Source of the DNA: a virus
IMG/VR virus record: IMGVR_UViG_3300042389_000956
Span: 1 to 26,237 of that record
Direction: 5' to 3' (one strand)
DNA: 26,237 nt
In this document: in pieces, positions 7,699 through 14,166 of the stretch
How the letters are laid out: every line of letters begins with the position of its first letter
Position numbering within the stretch: the stretch's first letter is position 1
The notes under the pieces: generated by a model
Database searches by the model: none
What the model was told of the DNA's origin: nothing
Seen by the model: the letters and a program-made list of their open reading frames with translations, nothing else
Position numbers and translations under genes: made by a program

Positions 7699-8373
7699 AT
7701 GATAGAAATAAGCAATTTAAACCCAAGAAAAGAAATGTCAATAACACCATCTGGGTTTTTTGGCAATGACAAAAGCATGATTGTTGAGCTAGAAAACTTT
7801 ATGACAAAAGATGAAATTGATTTTTTAGAACATGCTGCTAAGTCTATTACAATTTGGGATATTTCAGAAACCCATGTAAATGAAAATGGAACTATTACAT
7901 ACGACTCAGACTATTGGAAAGATAGAGTTGCCAATAGATCATCTTTAGATAAAAATGATCCAAAGATTGGTCCAGTTATTGAAGGACTATTTAAAAGACT
8001 GCAACCAATCATTGAGGACTTTTTTAGTGTTAAGGTAGTCCCTACAGGACAAAGCATTGTTAAATGGCTTCCTGGGCAATTTCAAAATCCTCATGCAGAT
8101 AAAGAACTCCATGAAGGTCCAGATGCTGGACTGCCAAACGATTTTCCACACTATGACTTATCTAGTCTATTTTATTTAAATGATGACTATGAAGGTGGAG
8201 AGCTTTACTTTCCGCTTCAAGATGTTAAGTTTAAACCCAAAAGAGGTGCAGCCTATTTTTTCCCAGGAGATAAAAACTTTATACACGGAGTAACAGAAAT
8301 AAAAAGTGGTTTAAGATTTACTTGTCCATTTTTTTGGGAAATTTTAAAACACACTGGCGAAAGGCAGCCATGA
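7699..8373 (+). CDS. 2-oxoglutarate/Fe(II) oxygenase, leaderless
   Basis: A 224-residue protein. Iron ligands H132 and D134 (NPHADKE) and H196 (FIHGVTEI), with R206 as the 2-oxoglutarate carboxylate binder (SGLRFTC), are all present at the expected spacing. The motif YLNDDYEGGELYF is at 159-171. The N-terminal half (1-115) is a variable helical region starting with a short NPRKEMS segment. There is no Shine-Dalgarno; the ATG lies six bases past a TATAAT box, so initiation is probably leaderless. Its stop overlaps the next ATG (ATGA, 8370-8373), giving translational coupling. Of the six, it is most like the 9900 enzyme in having HxD plus Arg and an FFPGDKNFIHGV-type distal segment. Confidence 0.85.
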   Translation: MIEISNLNPRKEMSITPSGFFGNDKSMIVELENFMTKDEIDFLEHAAKSITIWDISETHVNENGTITYDSDYWKDRVANRSSLDKNDPKIGPVIEGLFKRLQPIIEDFFSVKVVPTGQSIVKWLPGQFQNPHADKELHEGPDAGLPNDFPHYDLSSLFYLNDDYEGGELYFPLQDVKFKPKRGAAYFFPGDKNFIHGVTEIKSGLRFTCPFFWEILKHTGERQP

Positions 8374-9182
8374 CTGATGCTCAAGATACAATAGAGTATG
8401 AGGTTTTATTTGACAAAGTTCATATTTATAAAAACCTAATAAAAGATCCTTTAGCTTTTGTAGAAATTTTAAAAGACTCTGAAATTAATCCAGATAAAAG
8501 TCCTTTATTTTTTGATTGGCAAAAGTGGTCAACCTTTGGAACATATATGTCATCAACAAGACAAATTATGCCTGAAGATGAAATAAGTTTATCTGATAAA
8601 GGCAAAGAAGAAAAACAGTATAGAGATAATATTGAAAAAGCTTTTAAAGATAGTGTTGCTCACTTCCTAAACAAGTATAATCTATCTGTTGATAAAAGTT
8701 GGGAAACCATGGGCCCATCATACTGTAAATACTATTCAGACCTTAAACCACATGATACAGAAGAGCCTTTAGCCATGGTTCCACATACCGACTACCAATG
8801 GTATGAGTTTGATTCAGATAGATCTAAGTTTGCAGTAACGTGTGCTATTTATCTTAATGATGATTATGATGGCGGAGAGTTGATATTTACCGTTAAAGGA
8901 AAAAAAGAAAAAATAAAATATAAGCCAAAAGCAGGAGACGTTGTTGTTTTCCCGTCAGGGCATCCAGATCTTTTATCTGAAGAAGGATTATATTACCATG
9001 CAGTTGGCCATGTTTCTAAAAAAGAAAAATATTTTATTAGGTGTTTTTATTTAATTCCAAACAAGCCATCTGAAAAGTTTTTAGAGTATCAACAAAAATA
9101 TGGTAAAGAAGAATGGCTAAAAAAATATGACGAAATTATGCAGTATAGAATTAAAACCAAAACAGTAGATGAGTTAAAATAG
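8370..9182 (+). CDS. 2-oxoglutarate/Fe(II) oxygenase, long variant
   Basis: A 270-residue protein. I choose ATG 8370 because it overlaps the upstream stop as ATGA; an upstream TTG at 8322 would sit deep in the neighbour's coding region. Iron ligands are H139 and D141 (VPHTDYQW) and H210 (YYHAVGHV), with K220 at the 2-oxoglutarate position. YLNDDYDGGELIF is at 161-173. It is the longest of the six, with an inserted lysine-rich loop at about 175-187 and an extra C-terminal helical tail (235-270, FLEYQQKYGKEEWLKKYDE). The role is unknown. It is followed after one base by the AdoMet-decarboxylase-like gene. Confidence 0.85.
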   Translation: MTDAQDTIEYEVLFDKVHIYKNLIKDPLAFVEILKDSEINPDKSPLFFDWQKWSTFGTYMSSTRQIMPEDEISLSDKGKEEKQYRDNIEKAFKDSVAHFLNKYNLSVDKSWETMGPSYCKYYSDLKPHDTEEPLAMVPHTDYQWYEFDSDRSKFAVTCAIYLNDDYDGGELIFTVKGKKEKIKYKPKAGDVVVFPSGHPDLLSEEGLYYHAVGHVSKKEKYFIRCFYLIPNKPSEKFLEYQQKYGKEEWLKKYDEIMQYRIKTKTVDELK

Positions 9183-9183
9183 A

Positions 9184-9897
9184 ATGACAGAAAGATCAGA
9201 AGTGGTTAGCCACCTGTCAATAAAAGGTTTTACCCTTAACCCTTTAAAAAGTGAACATCTTGCAAGAAACCTTCTTAATGGATTGGGAACAACCTATGAA
9301 AAAAAACATACATGTGACTGGGACCCTAACTTAACACATTCTTATCACTTTGAAGGAATTATTCCAGGATCAATAGTCTGTAATTACATAGAAGATAAAG
9401 GTTCTAGGGGAATGATTGGCTTTGCAGCATTGGTAAATGGTTATTATGTTTTAAGAATTTGGGACGAATACAAACCAGCACAAATTGAGTTTAACGTATA
9501 TGTTAGGGGAGACCTAGACCCTGATATTTGCTTAGATCATTTAAAGGCTCCATATGCCAAAGAAGATGGTGTTGTGGATGGGCTTGGAATGTTTGATTTT
9601 TCATATTCTATAGTAAAAGAACCAATTCCATTTAATCAAATAATGAAAACAAACAAAGAGTTAAAGCCATACGCTATTAATGCAGAAGGCTATAAAGTTT
9701 TGGACATTATTAGCTGTTATTGCTGTCCCATGCAAGCAAAATATTGGGGTATTCTGCCACCAGCACCATCCAAAGATTATAGAGATAGCATAGAAGATTC
9801 TTGGATACGAGAAAATTATGAAAATGGATTTTACAAAAATAGCTTTATGAGTGTTCCAATATGTGAAAATCATAGAAACGATACAAGGAGCGAATAA
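9184..9897 (+). CDS. AdoMet decarboxylase-like protein lacking the pyruvoyl-forming motif
   Basis: A 237-residue protein with no Shine-Dalgarno, one base after the upstream stop. Residues about 9-123 follow the pattern of small phage and bacterial S-adenosylmethionine decarboxylases. They show SHLSIKGFTLNP, a middle helix LARNLLNGLG, then GMIGFAALVNGYYVLRIWDE where SpeD has a Gly-rich strand, ESHxxIHTWPE. IEFNVYVRGDLDP occupies the IDLFTCGEDVDP position. The self-processing ESH is replaced by N85-G86-Y87, the catalytic His by Arg91, and the active-site Cys appears absent. Decarboxylation by the usual pyruvoyl route is therefore unlikely. The extra C-terminal domain (125-237) has C178, C180, C181 and C227/H230, a possible metal site. 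The alignment is by eye; the assignment is moderate. Confidence 0.45.
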   Translation: MTERSEVVSHLSIKGFTLNPLKSEHLARNLLNGLGTTYEKKHTCDWDPNLTHSYHFEGIIPGSIVCNYIEDKGSRGMIGFAALVNGYYVLRIWDEYKPAQIEFNVYVRGDLDPDICLDHLKAPYAKEDGVVDGLGMFDFSYSIVKEPIPFNQIMKTNKELKPYAINAEGYKVLDIISCYCCPMQAKYWGILPPAPSKDYRDSIEDSWIRENYENGFYKNSFMSVPICENHRNDTRSE

Positions 9898-9899
9898 AA

Positions 9900-10568
9900 A
9901 TGAAAAGCAAAAATGATATAGAGGTAAAAAATTTTAAGCATGATGTTTTCTATGTTGAAAATTTTCTTACAAATGAAGAGTGTGATGGACTAGCCCAATA
10001 CTTTGACAATGAAGGTCAGGCCTGGGATTTTATAGCTTTTTATGGTGCATCTGGAAAAGGTCTACAAGACACAAGCCCAACCCTTTTGAATTATGGATTA
10101 CCAGAAACTTTTATTAAAGATTTAAGAGTAGAAATGCTAGATCATGTTGAAGTCGTATTTGAAAGAAAGCTAAGAGCAAACACATCACACGCTCAAAAGT
10201 GGGGTATCGGTGGATTTGCCAACCCACACTCAGATAATTCAGATTTTGATGGAACCCCAAATGCTTTTGAAATTAATAAATATGTAACCCTACTGTATCT
10301 TAATGAAGATTTTGGTGGTGGAGAATTATTTTTTCCAGACCATAAATTAGAAATAAAGCCTAAGAAAGGTATGTTAATTTCATTTCCTGGCGGTCATGAG
10401 AATATTCATGGAGTAAAAGAAGTAACAAGTGGAGAAAGACATACAATGATGGCTTTTTGGGATTATGCTGAAGCAGAATACTCACAAGAGACAAAAGATA
10501 AATGGGAAGAAGAAATAAAGGGTATTAGAAAAGTTCAAGAAAAACAAAAAGAGGAGTGGTCAAAATAA
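9900..10568 (+). CDS. 2-oxoglutarate/Fe(II) oxygenase
   Basis: A 222-residue protein with AAGGAG (9885-9890) nine bases before the ATG. Iron ligands are H110 and D112 (ANPHSDNS) and H170 (ENIHGVKEV), with R180 (SGERHTMMAF) for 2-oxoglutarate. The core motif is YLNEDFGGGELFF (133-145), slightly diverged from the NDDYEGGE form of its neighbours. The N-terminus carries YVENFLTNEECDGL, a common lead-in of prolyl-4-hydroxylase-type enzymes. The C-terminal 30 residues are charged and helical (KDKWEEEIKGIRKVQEK). The substrate is unknown. It belongs to the same operon as the following oxygenase. Confidence 0.85.
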   Translation: MKSKNDIEVKNFKHDVFYVENFLTNEECDGLAQYFDNEGQAWDFIAFYGASGKGLQDTSPTLLNYGLPETFIKDLRVEMLDHVEVVFERKLRANTSHAQKWGIGGFANPHSDNSDFDGTPNAFEINKYVTLLYLNEDFGGGELFFPDHKLEIKPKKGMLISFPGGHENIHGVKEVTSGERHTMMAFWDYAEAEYSQETKDKWEEEIKGIRKVQEKQKEEWSK

Positions 10569-10570
10569 AT

Positions 10571-11188
10571 ATGACTAATAGCAAACTTACGGTTTTAGAA
10601 AAAAATATTTTTTATTATGAAAAAGCTATGTCTAACCACGAGACATTAATTGAAAGAATTGAAAAACTTGACGAGCTAACTGACCCTGAAAAAGAAAATG
10701 AATACTTAATCACAAGGTGGAAAACTTGGGGACCTGACGAAAATAATACTTTTGGAATGCAAAAACGTGTAGTAGATTCTTTAAGAGCAGATTCAGATTC
10801 CCCACTATACCTAGATCTGGTTCAAATAGTTTTAGACGTTGAAACTGCAATTAAGGCCTGCTCTTACGATTATGCAAAAAAGAATAATTTAGAAATTGGC
10901 TTTTTATCTCCATTATCTATATCAAAATATGATAAAGGAGCTAATATGGGAAAACATGTTGATTCATATGATGAAAATGGATTAGAAACAATTTCTGTTG
11001 TTGGATATATTAATGATGACTATGAAGGTGGAGAAATAGAATTTCCAGAACAAAACATAATAGTTAAACCTACAGCTGGATCAATAATTATTTTTCCATC
11101 ACAAAAGCCATATTTTCATTCTTCTAATACTATAAAAAATGGAAATAAATACATATCTCCTGGATTTTGGAAAAAACAAAAAGCCTAA
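10571..11188 (+). CDS. 2-oxoglutarate/Fe(II) oxygenase
   Basis: A 205-residue protein and the shortest of the six. I choose ATG 10571, two bases after the preceding stop; an in-frame GTG at 10556 would overlap the only Shine-Dalgarno-like GAGGAG (10551-10556). Iron ligands are H129 and D131 (GKHVDSYD) and H183 (YFHSSNTI), with K193 (NGNKYIS) in the 2-oxoglutarate position. YINDDYEGGEIEF is at 146-158. It ends the + strand run of the cluster. Seven bases separate its stop from the stop of the convergent oxygenase, and no strong terminator is seen between them. Confidence 0.85.
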   Translation: MTNSKLTVLEKNIFYYEKAMSNHETLIERIEKLDELTDPEKENEYLITRWKTWGPDENNTFGMQKRVVDSLRADSDSPLYLDLVQIVLDVETAIKACSYDYAKKNNLEIGFLSPLSISKYDKGANMGKHVDSYDENGLETISVVGYINDDYEGGEIEFPEQNIIVKPTAGSIIIFPSQKPYFHSSNTIKNGNKYISPGFWKKQKA

Positions 11189-11247
11189 ATTACTTTTAGT
11201 AAATAGTTCCTGGAAGTTCCATTTTTAGTATATTTTCATTAGGCTTT
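11180..11247. repeat. Inverted repeat across convergent gene ends
   Basis: AAAGCCTAA (11180-11188) is perfectly complementary to TTAGGCTTT (11239-11247), with 50 bases between them. Both arms lie in or at the ends of the two convergent oxygenase genes. A long-loop stem could slow polymerases from both directions, but no U-tract follows and the match may be chance. Confidence 0.25.
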
Positions 11248-11873
11248 AATGGAGTTAGCCAGCTCATTAAATTTTTTACATCTTCATAATATTCTGGGGT
11301 TTTGTAGTTACTAAAAGTTCCTGGATTTTTGTCTGCAGGAAGAGAAAATGTAGAAAACGCATATCTGTTACCAGATAATACTTTCTTTACACCATGAAGA
11401 CAATCATCAAGCGCACCATGAATTACAAGATCACCAGGCTCTACTGCAATTTCTATTCCTTGTTTAGGATAATATACTTCTCCACCAGTAAAATCTCCAA
11501 AATAAACAATGGCTCCCCAACTCAATAAGCAACATGTTGCCCAAAGGTCTGGGACGGTCAATGATTCATGATTTCCTTCTCCAGGACTATCACAATGTGG
11601 AAGCATTTCTTTATCTTCTTTAAAATGTAAAAGACTTAGTATTGGGTGTATGACATACTCGGGATAAAGCAGCTCTGAAATGCTTTCCCATACTTCATGT
11701 AGCTCAAAAGTAGCTGGTGTTAGTCCAAATTGAATTTCGTCAAAATAGTGACTAACAGATACCTTTTTAAATATATACTCATTGATTTCATTTACCTTTT
11801 CTCTAGGAATGAAATTTTTATATAAAAATATTTTTTCATCTAGCTTTGTTATATTAGGGTTATCTGTAAACAT
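11196..11873 (-). CDS. 2-oxoglutarate/Fe(II) oxygenase on opposite strand, leaderless
   Basis: A 225-residue protein and the only clear minus-strand gene in the window. Iron ligands are H93 and D95 (LPHCDSPG) and H160 (DCLHGVKKV), with R170 (SGNRYAFS) at the 2-oxoglutarate site. The core motif is diverged (YFGDFTGGEVYYP, 124-136) relative to the YxNDDYEGGE form. About 55 extra residues follow the core and end in LPGTIY. The N-terminus IFLYKNFI resembles that of the 6295 and 10571 enzymes. It has its own promoter with the ATG six bases beyond TATAAT, and no Shine-Dalgarno. Its opposite orientation suggests separate acquisition or independent control. Confidence 0.85.
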   Translation of the reverse strand: MFTDNPNITKLDEKIFLYKNFIPREKVNEINEYIFKKVSVSHYFDEIQFGLTPATFELHEVWESISELLYPEYVIHPILSLLHFKEDKEMLPHCDSPGEGNHESLTVPDLWATCCLLSWGAIVYFGDFTGGEVYYPKQGIEIAVEPGDLVIHGALDDCLHGVKKVLSGNRYAFSTFSLPADKNPGTFSNYKTPEYYEDVKNLMSWLTPLKPNENILKMELPGTIY

Positions 11874-11879
11874 GATTTT

Positions 11880-11888
11880 ATTATATCA
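11880..11888 (-). promoter_or_regulatory. Extended -10 promoter, leaderless minus-strand oxygenase
   Basis: On the minus strand this reads TGA-TATAAT (hexamer 11885 to 11880), then six bases (AAAATC), then ATG at 11873. The geometry is the same as at 5445 and 7684. Confidence 0.65.
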
Positions 11889-12036
11889 CAGTTTAAGAAA
11901 TCTTGAATTCATTTGTTTGTTTTTTGTCCTATACCCCACCCCAAAAACAATACCAGAGACACAAAAATCATAAAGCTCTAACCCTAAAGAAAACCTTTAT
12001 CTCTTTTAAATAAGCGTGTTTTTATTTTTAAACTTA

Positions 12037-12045
12037 TGATATACT
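12037..12045 (+). promoter_or_regulatory. Extended -10 promoter, ribonucleotide reductase
   Basis: TGA-TATACT (hexamer 12040-12045). A start near 12052 would give a leader of about 54 bases with a Shine-Dalgarno GAAGGG (12090-12095). Confidence 0.5.
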
Positions 12046-12051
12046 TTAGAC

Positions 12052-12072
12052 TGCTTCGTAAAATAGGAAGCA
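12052..12072 (+). promoter_or_regulatory. 5'-terminal stem-loop in reductase leader
   Basis: TGCTTC (12052-12057) pairs with GAAGCA (12067-12072) around a nine-base loop. The predicted transcription start falls at or next to the first stem base, so the mRNA would begin with a hairpin. Such hairpins can protect 5' ends from decay; here that is inference. Confidence 0.35.
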
Positions 12073-12105
12073 CTGGTTAATTTTTCTATGAAGGGTAAAT
12101 AATAA

Positions 12106-14139
12106 ATGTCAGAAAGCGTATTTTCATTTCGTCTATCAGAGGATTTTGTAACAAAATACTCACTAACCCCAGCACCTTTTGGTTTTTCAGATGCAGGGTC
12201 TAACTCTTTGGGGGAAATTACCTTCATTAGGACGTATTCTAGAATGAAAGAAGACGGAACAAAAGAACGCTGGCACGAAGTTTGTCGTCGTGTAATTGAA
12301 GGCATGTATTCGGTTCAAAAAAATCATGCTAAAGATAATCGTTTACCATGGAACGACAATAAGGCACAAAAGTCTGCCCAGGAAGCTTTTCAGAGAATGT
12401 TTGAACTAAAGTGGACACCACCAGGACGTGGACTATGGGCATTTGGAACTCCTATGACTATGGAAAAGCGTAACTCTGCATCCCTTCAAAATTGTGCAAT
12501 GGTATCTACTCGTGATATTGATCGCAATGACCCAGGCGCCCTTTTTGCTTGGGTAATGGATGCTTTAATGTTAGGTATAGGTGTAGGATTCGATACTATT
12601 GGTCAAGATAAAAATATGCCAATTTATGAACCAACAGAACCAGAAAATATTTGGGAAATACCAGATACTCGTGAAGGATGGGTAGATTCAGTTAGAATGC
12701 TATTAAACTCATATCTTCGTCCAAACCAATCTATTCAAAAGTTTAACTATGACCTTATCCGTCCACTAGGAGCACCAATTAAAGGCTTTGGTGGCGTTGC
12801 TAGCGGTCCAGCACCACTTATTGCGCTACATGACAGGATAAATCATGTTATTGGCTCTAGAGCTGGAGAGACGCTTGATTCTAGGGCTATTGTTGATATA
12901 GTTAATCTTATTGGAACCTGTGTTGTTTCAGGAAATGTTCGTAGGTCTGCTACTCTTGCCCTTGGAGCCTCGGGAGATGAAACATTTATTAATCTTAAAA
13001 ATCCAGAAGCATTTCCAGAAAGAAATTCTTATGATTCAGAAAAACCAGGATGGGCTTGGATGAGTAACAACTCTATTGCTGCTGAGGTTGGAACAAAGTA
13101 TGAAGATTATGTAGATTTAATTTCAGATAATGGTGAGCCAGGTTTTATTTGGCTTGATGTAGCTAGAAATTTTGGTCGTCTTGCAGATCCTGCAGATGGA
13201 AAAGATTCTAGAGTTATGGGGTTTAATCCTTGTGCAGAGCAACCGCTAGAGTCATATGAATTATGCACACTTGTAGAAGTGCATTTAAATCGCCATGAAT
13301 CTAAAGAAGACTTTCTTAAGACATTAAAGTTTGCCTACCTATACGGTAAGACTGTAACTCTTCTTCCAACACATTGGCAACAAACAAACGGTATTATGCA
13401 ACGTAACCGCAGAATTGGAACATCTCTTACTGGCATTGCATCATTTGCAGATGAGAATGGACTTCCAGCTGTTCGTGAATGGATGGATGAGGGATATCAA
13501 AAGATTCGTCACTATGACCATGAGTATTCTGAGTGGTTATGTGTTCGTGAATCAATTCGTGTAACAACAGTTAAGCCATCAGGCTCTGTATCACTTCTTT
13601 CTGGTGCTACTCCTGGAGTTCACTGGGGCCCTGGTGGTGAGTTTTACCTTCGTGCTATTCGTTTTGGTAATACAGATCCTATGCTACATTTATTTAAAGC
13701 AGCGGGATATAAAATTGAAGATGATCTAGTCTCAGCAAATACTTCAGTAGTATATTTTCCAATAGCATCAGGACACAAGCGTTCTGAAAAAGAAGTTAGC
13801 TTATTTGAAAAAATTGGTTTAGCAGCAACTGCTCAAAAATACTGGTCAGATAATGGTGTTTCTGTAACACTTTCATTTGATAAACAAGAAGAAACAAAGT
13901 TTATTGCTCCAGCCCTCAATATGTATGAAGGACAGCTAAAGGCAGTCTCATTCCTTCCCATGGGAAATAAGACTTATCCTCAACAACCTTATACCGAAAT
14001 TACTCGTGAAGAATATAATTCTCATGTGGGTAAAATTGGTAAAATTGATTGGTCTGCTATTTATGATGGAGTAGAAAATCTTGAGGCTGAGGGAGAATCT
14101 TATTGCTCTACAGATGCCTGCGAGATTAAATTATATTAA
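12106..14139 (+). CDS. nrdJ: Adenosylcobalamin-dependent ribonucleoside-triphosphate reductase (class II)
   Basis: A 677-residue single-chain enzyme reducing ribonucleotides to deoxyribonucleotides with B12 coenzyme, without oxygen or a second subunit. It resembles the monomeric Lactobacillus-type enzyme (739 residues) and is somewhat shorter. Expected residues are present: C130 (SLQNCAMV) and C387 (ESYELC) as the reducible pair, C376 and E378 (NPCAEQP) as the thiyl-radical Cys and its acid partner, and a C-terminal redox pair C667/C672 (CSTDAC). The phosphate-binding loop KPSGSVSLLSG is at 490-500. GIGVGFDTIG (157-166) and SGNVRRSATLALG (275-287) are further family landmarks. No intein or frameshift is seen. 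It probably feeds phage DNA synthesis. Its position between the oxygenases and the structural genes, with its own promoter, is typical of a phage metabolic cargo gene. Confidence 0.95.
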   Translation: MSESVFSFRLSEDFVTKYSLTPAPFGFSDAGSNSLGEITFIRTYSRMKEDGTKERWHEVCRRVIEGMYSVQKNHAKDNRLPWNDNKAQKSAQEAFQRMFELKWTPPGRGLWAFGTPMTMEKRNSASLQNCAMVSTRDIDRNDPGALFAWVMDALMLGIGVGFDTIGQDKNMPIYEPTEPENIWEIPDTREGWVDSVRMLLNSYLRPNQSIQKFNYDLIRPLGAPIKGFGGVASGPAPLIALHDRINHVIGSRAGETLDSRAIVDIVNLIGTCVVSGNVRRSATLALGASGDETFINLKNPEAFPERNSYDSEKPGWAWMSNNSIAAEVGTKYEDYVDLISDNGEPGFIWLDVARNFGRLADPADGKDSRVMGFNPCAEQPLESYELCTLVEVHLNRHESKEDFLKTLKFAYLYGKTVTLLPTHWQQTNGIMQRNRRIGTSLTGIASFADENGLPAVREWMDEGYQKIRHYDHEYSEWLCVRESIRVTTVKPSGSVSLLSGATPGVHWGPGGEFYLRAIRFGNTDPMLHLFKAAGYKIEDDLVSANTSVVYFPIASGHKRSEKEVSLFEKIGLAATAQKYWSDNGVSVTLSFDKQEETKFIAPALNMYEGQLKAVSFLPMGNKTYPQQPYTEITREEYNSHVGKIGKIDWSAIYDGVENLEAEGESYCSTDACEIKLY

Positions 14140-14148
14140 TCCCCATCC

Positions 14149-14157
14149 TGCTATAAT
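14149..14157 (+). promoter_or_regulatory. Extended -10 promoter, leaderless LamG-like gene
   Basis: TGC-TATAAT (hexamer 14152-14157), nine bases before ATG 14167. There is no Shine-Dalgarno between them. The transcript would carry at most about three leader bases. Confidence 0.6.
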
Positions 14158-14166
14158 AGGGTTATC

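Larger units (their letters stand above)
11874..12105. other. Divergent intergenic region, two promoters
   Basis: This is the longest gap in the window (232 bp), between the minus-strand oxygenase and the reductase. It holds two divergent extended -10 boxes, a C-rich patch around 11930-11945 (TACCCCACCCC), and the reductase leader. No convincing coding frame, tRNA or cobalamin riboswitch is visible. About 150 bp between the two promoters could bind a regulator, but I see no clear operator repeat. Confidence 0.6.

Noticed and set aside
8322-8369. Upstream TTG start for the 8370 oxygenase
   Set aside because: It would add 16 residues overlapping the neighbour, whereas ATG 8370 makes the usual ATGA coupling.
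11990-12105. Cobalamin riboswitch upstream of the B12-dependent reductase
   Set aside because: The predicted leader is only about 54 bases and lacks a B12-box-like segment. Known cobalamin riboswitches are about 200 bases.
12006-12305. Minus-strand frame of 99 codons over the reductase start
   Set aside because: It overlaps a certain gene's N-terminus and its promoter region, has no initiation signal, and has no recognisable motif.
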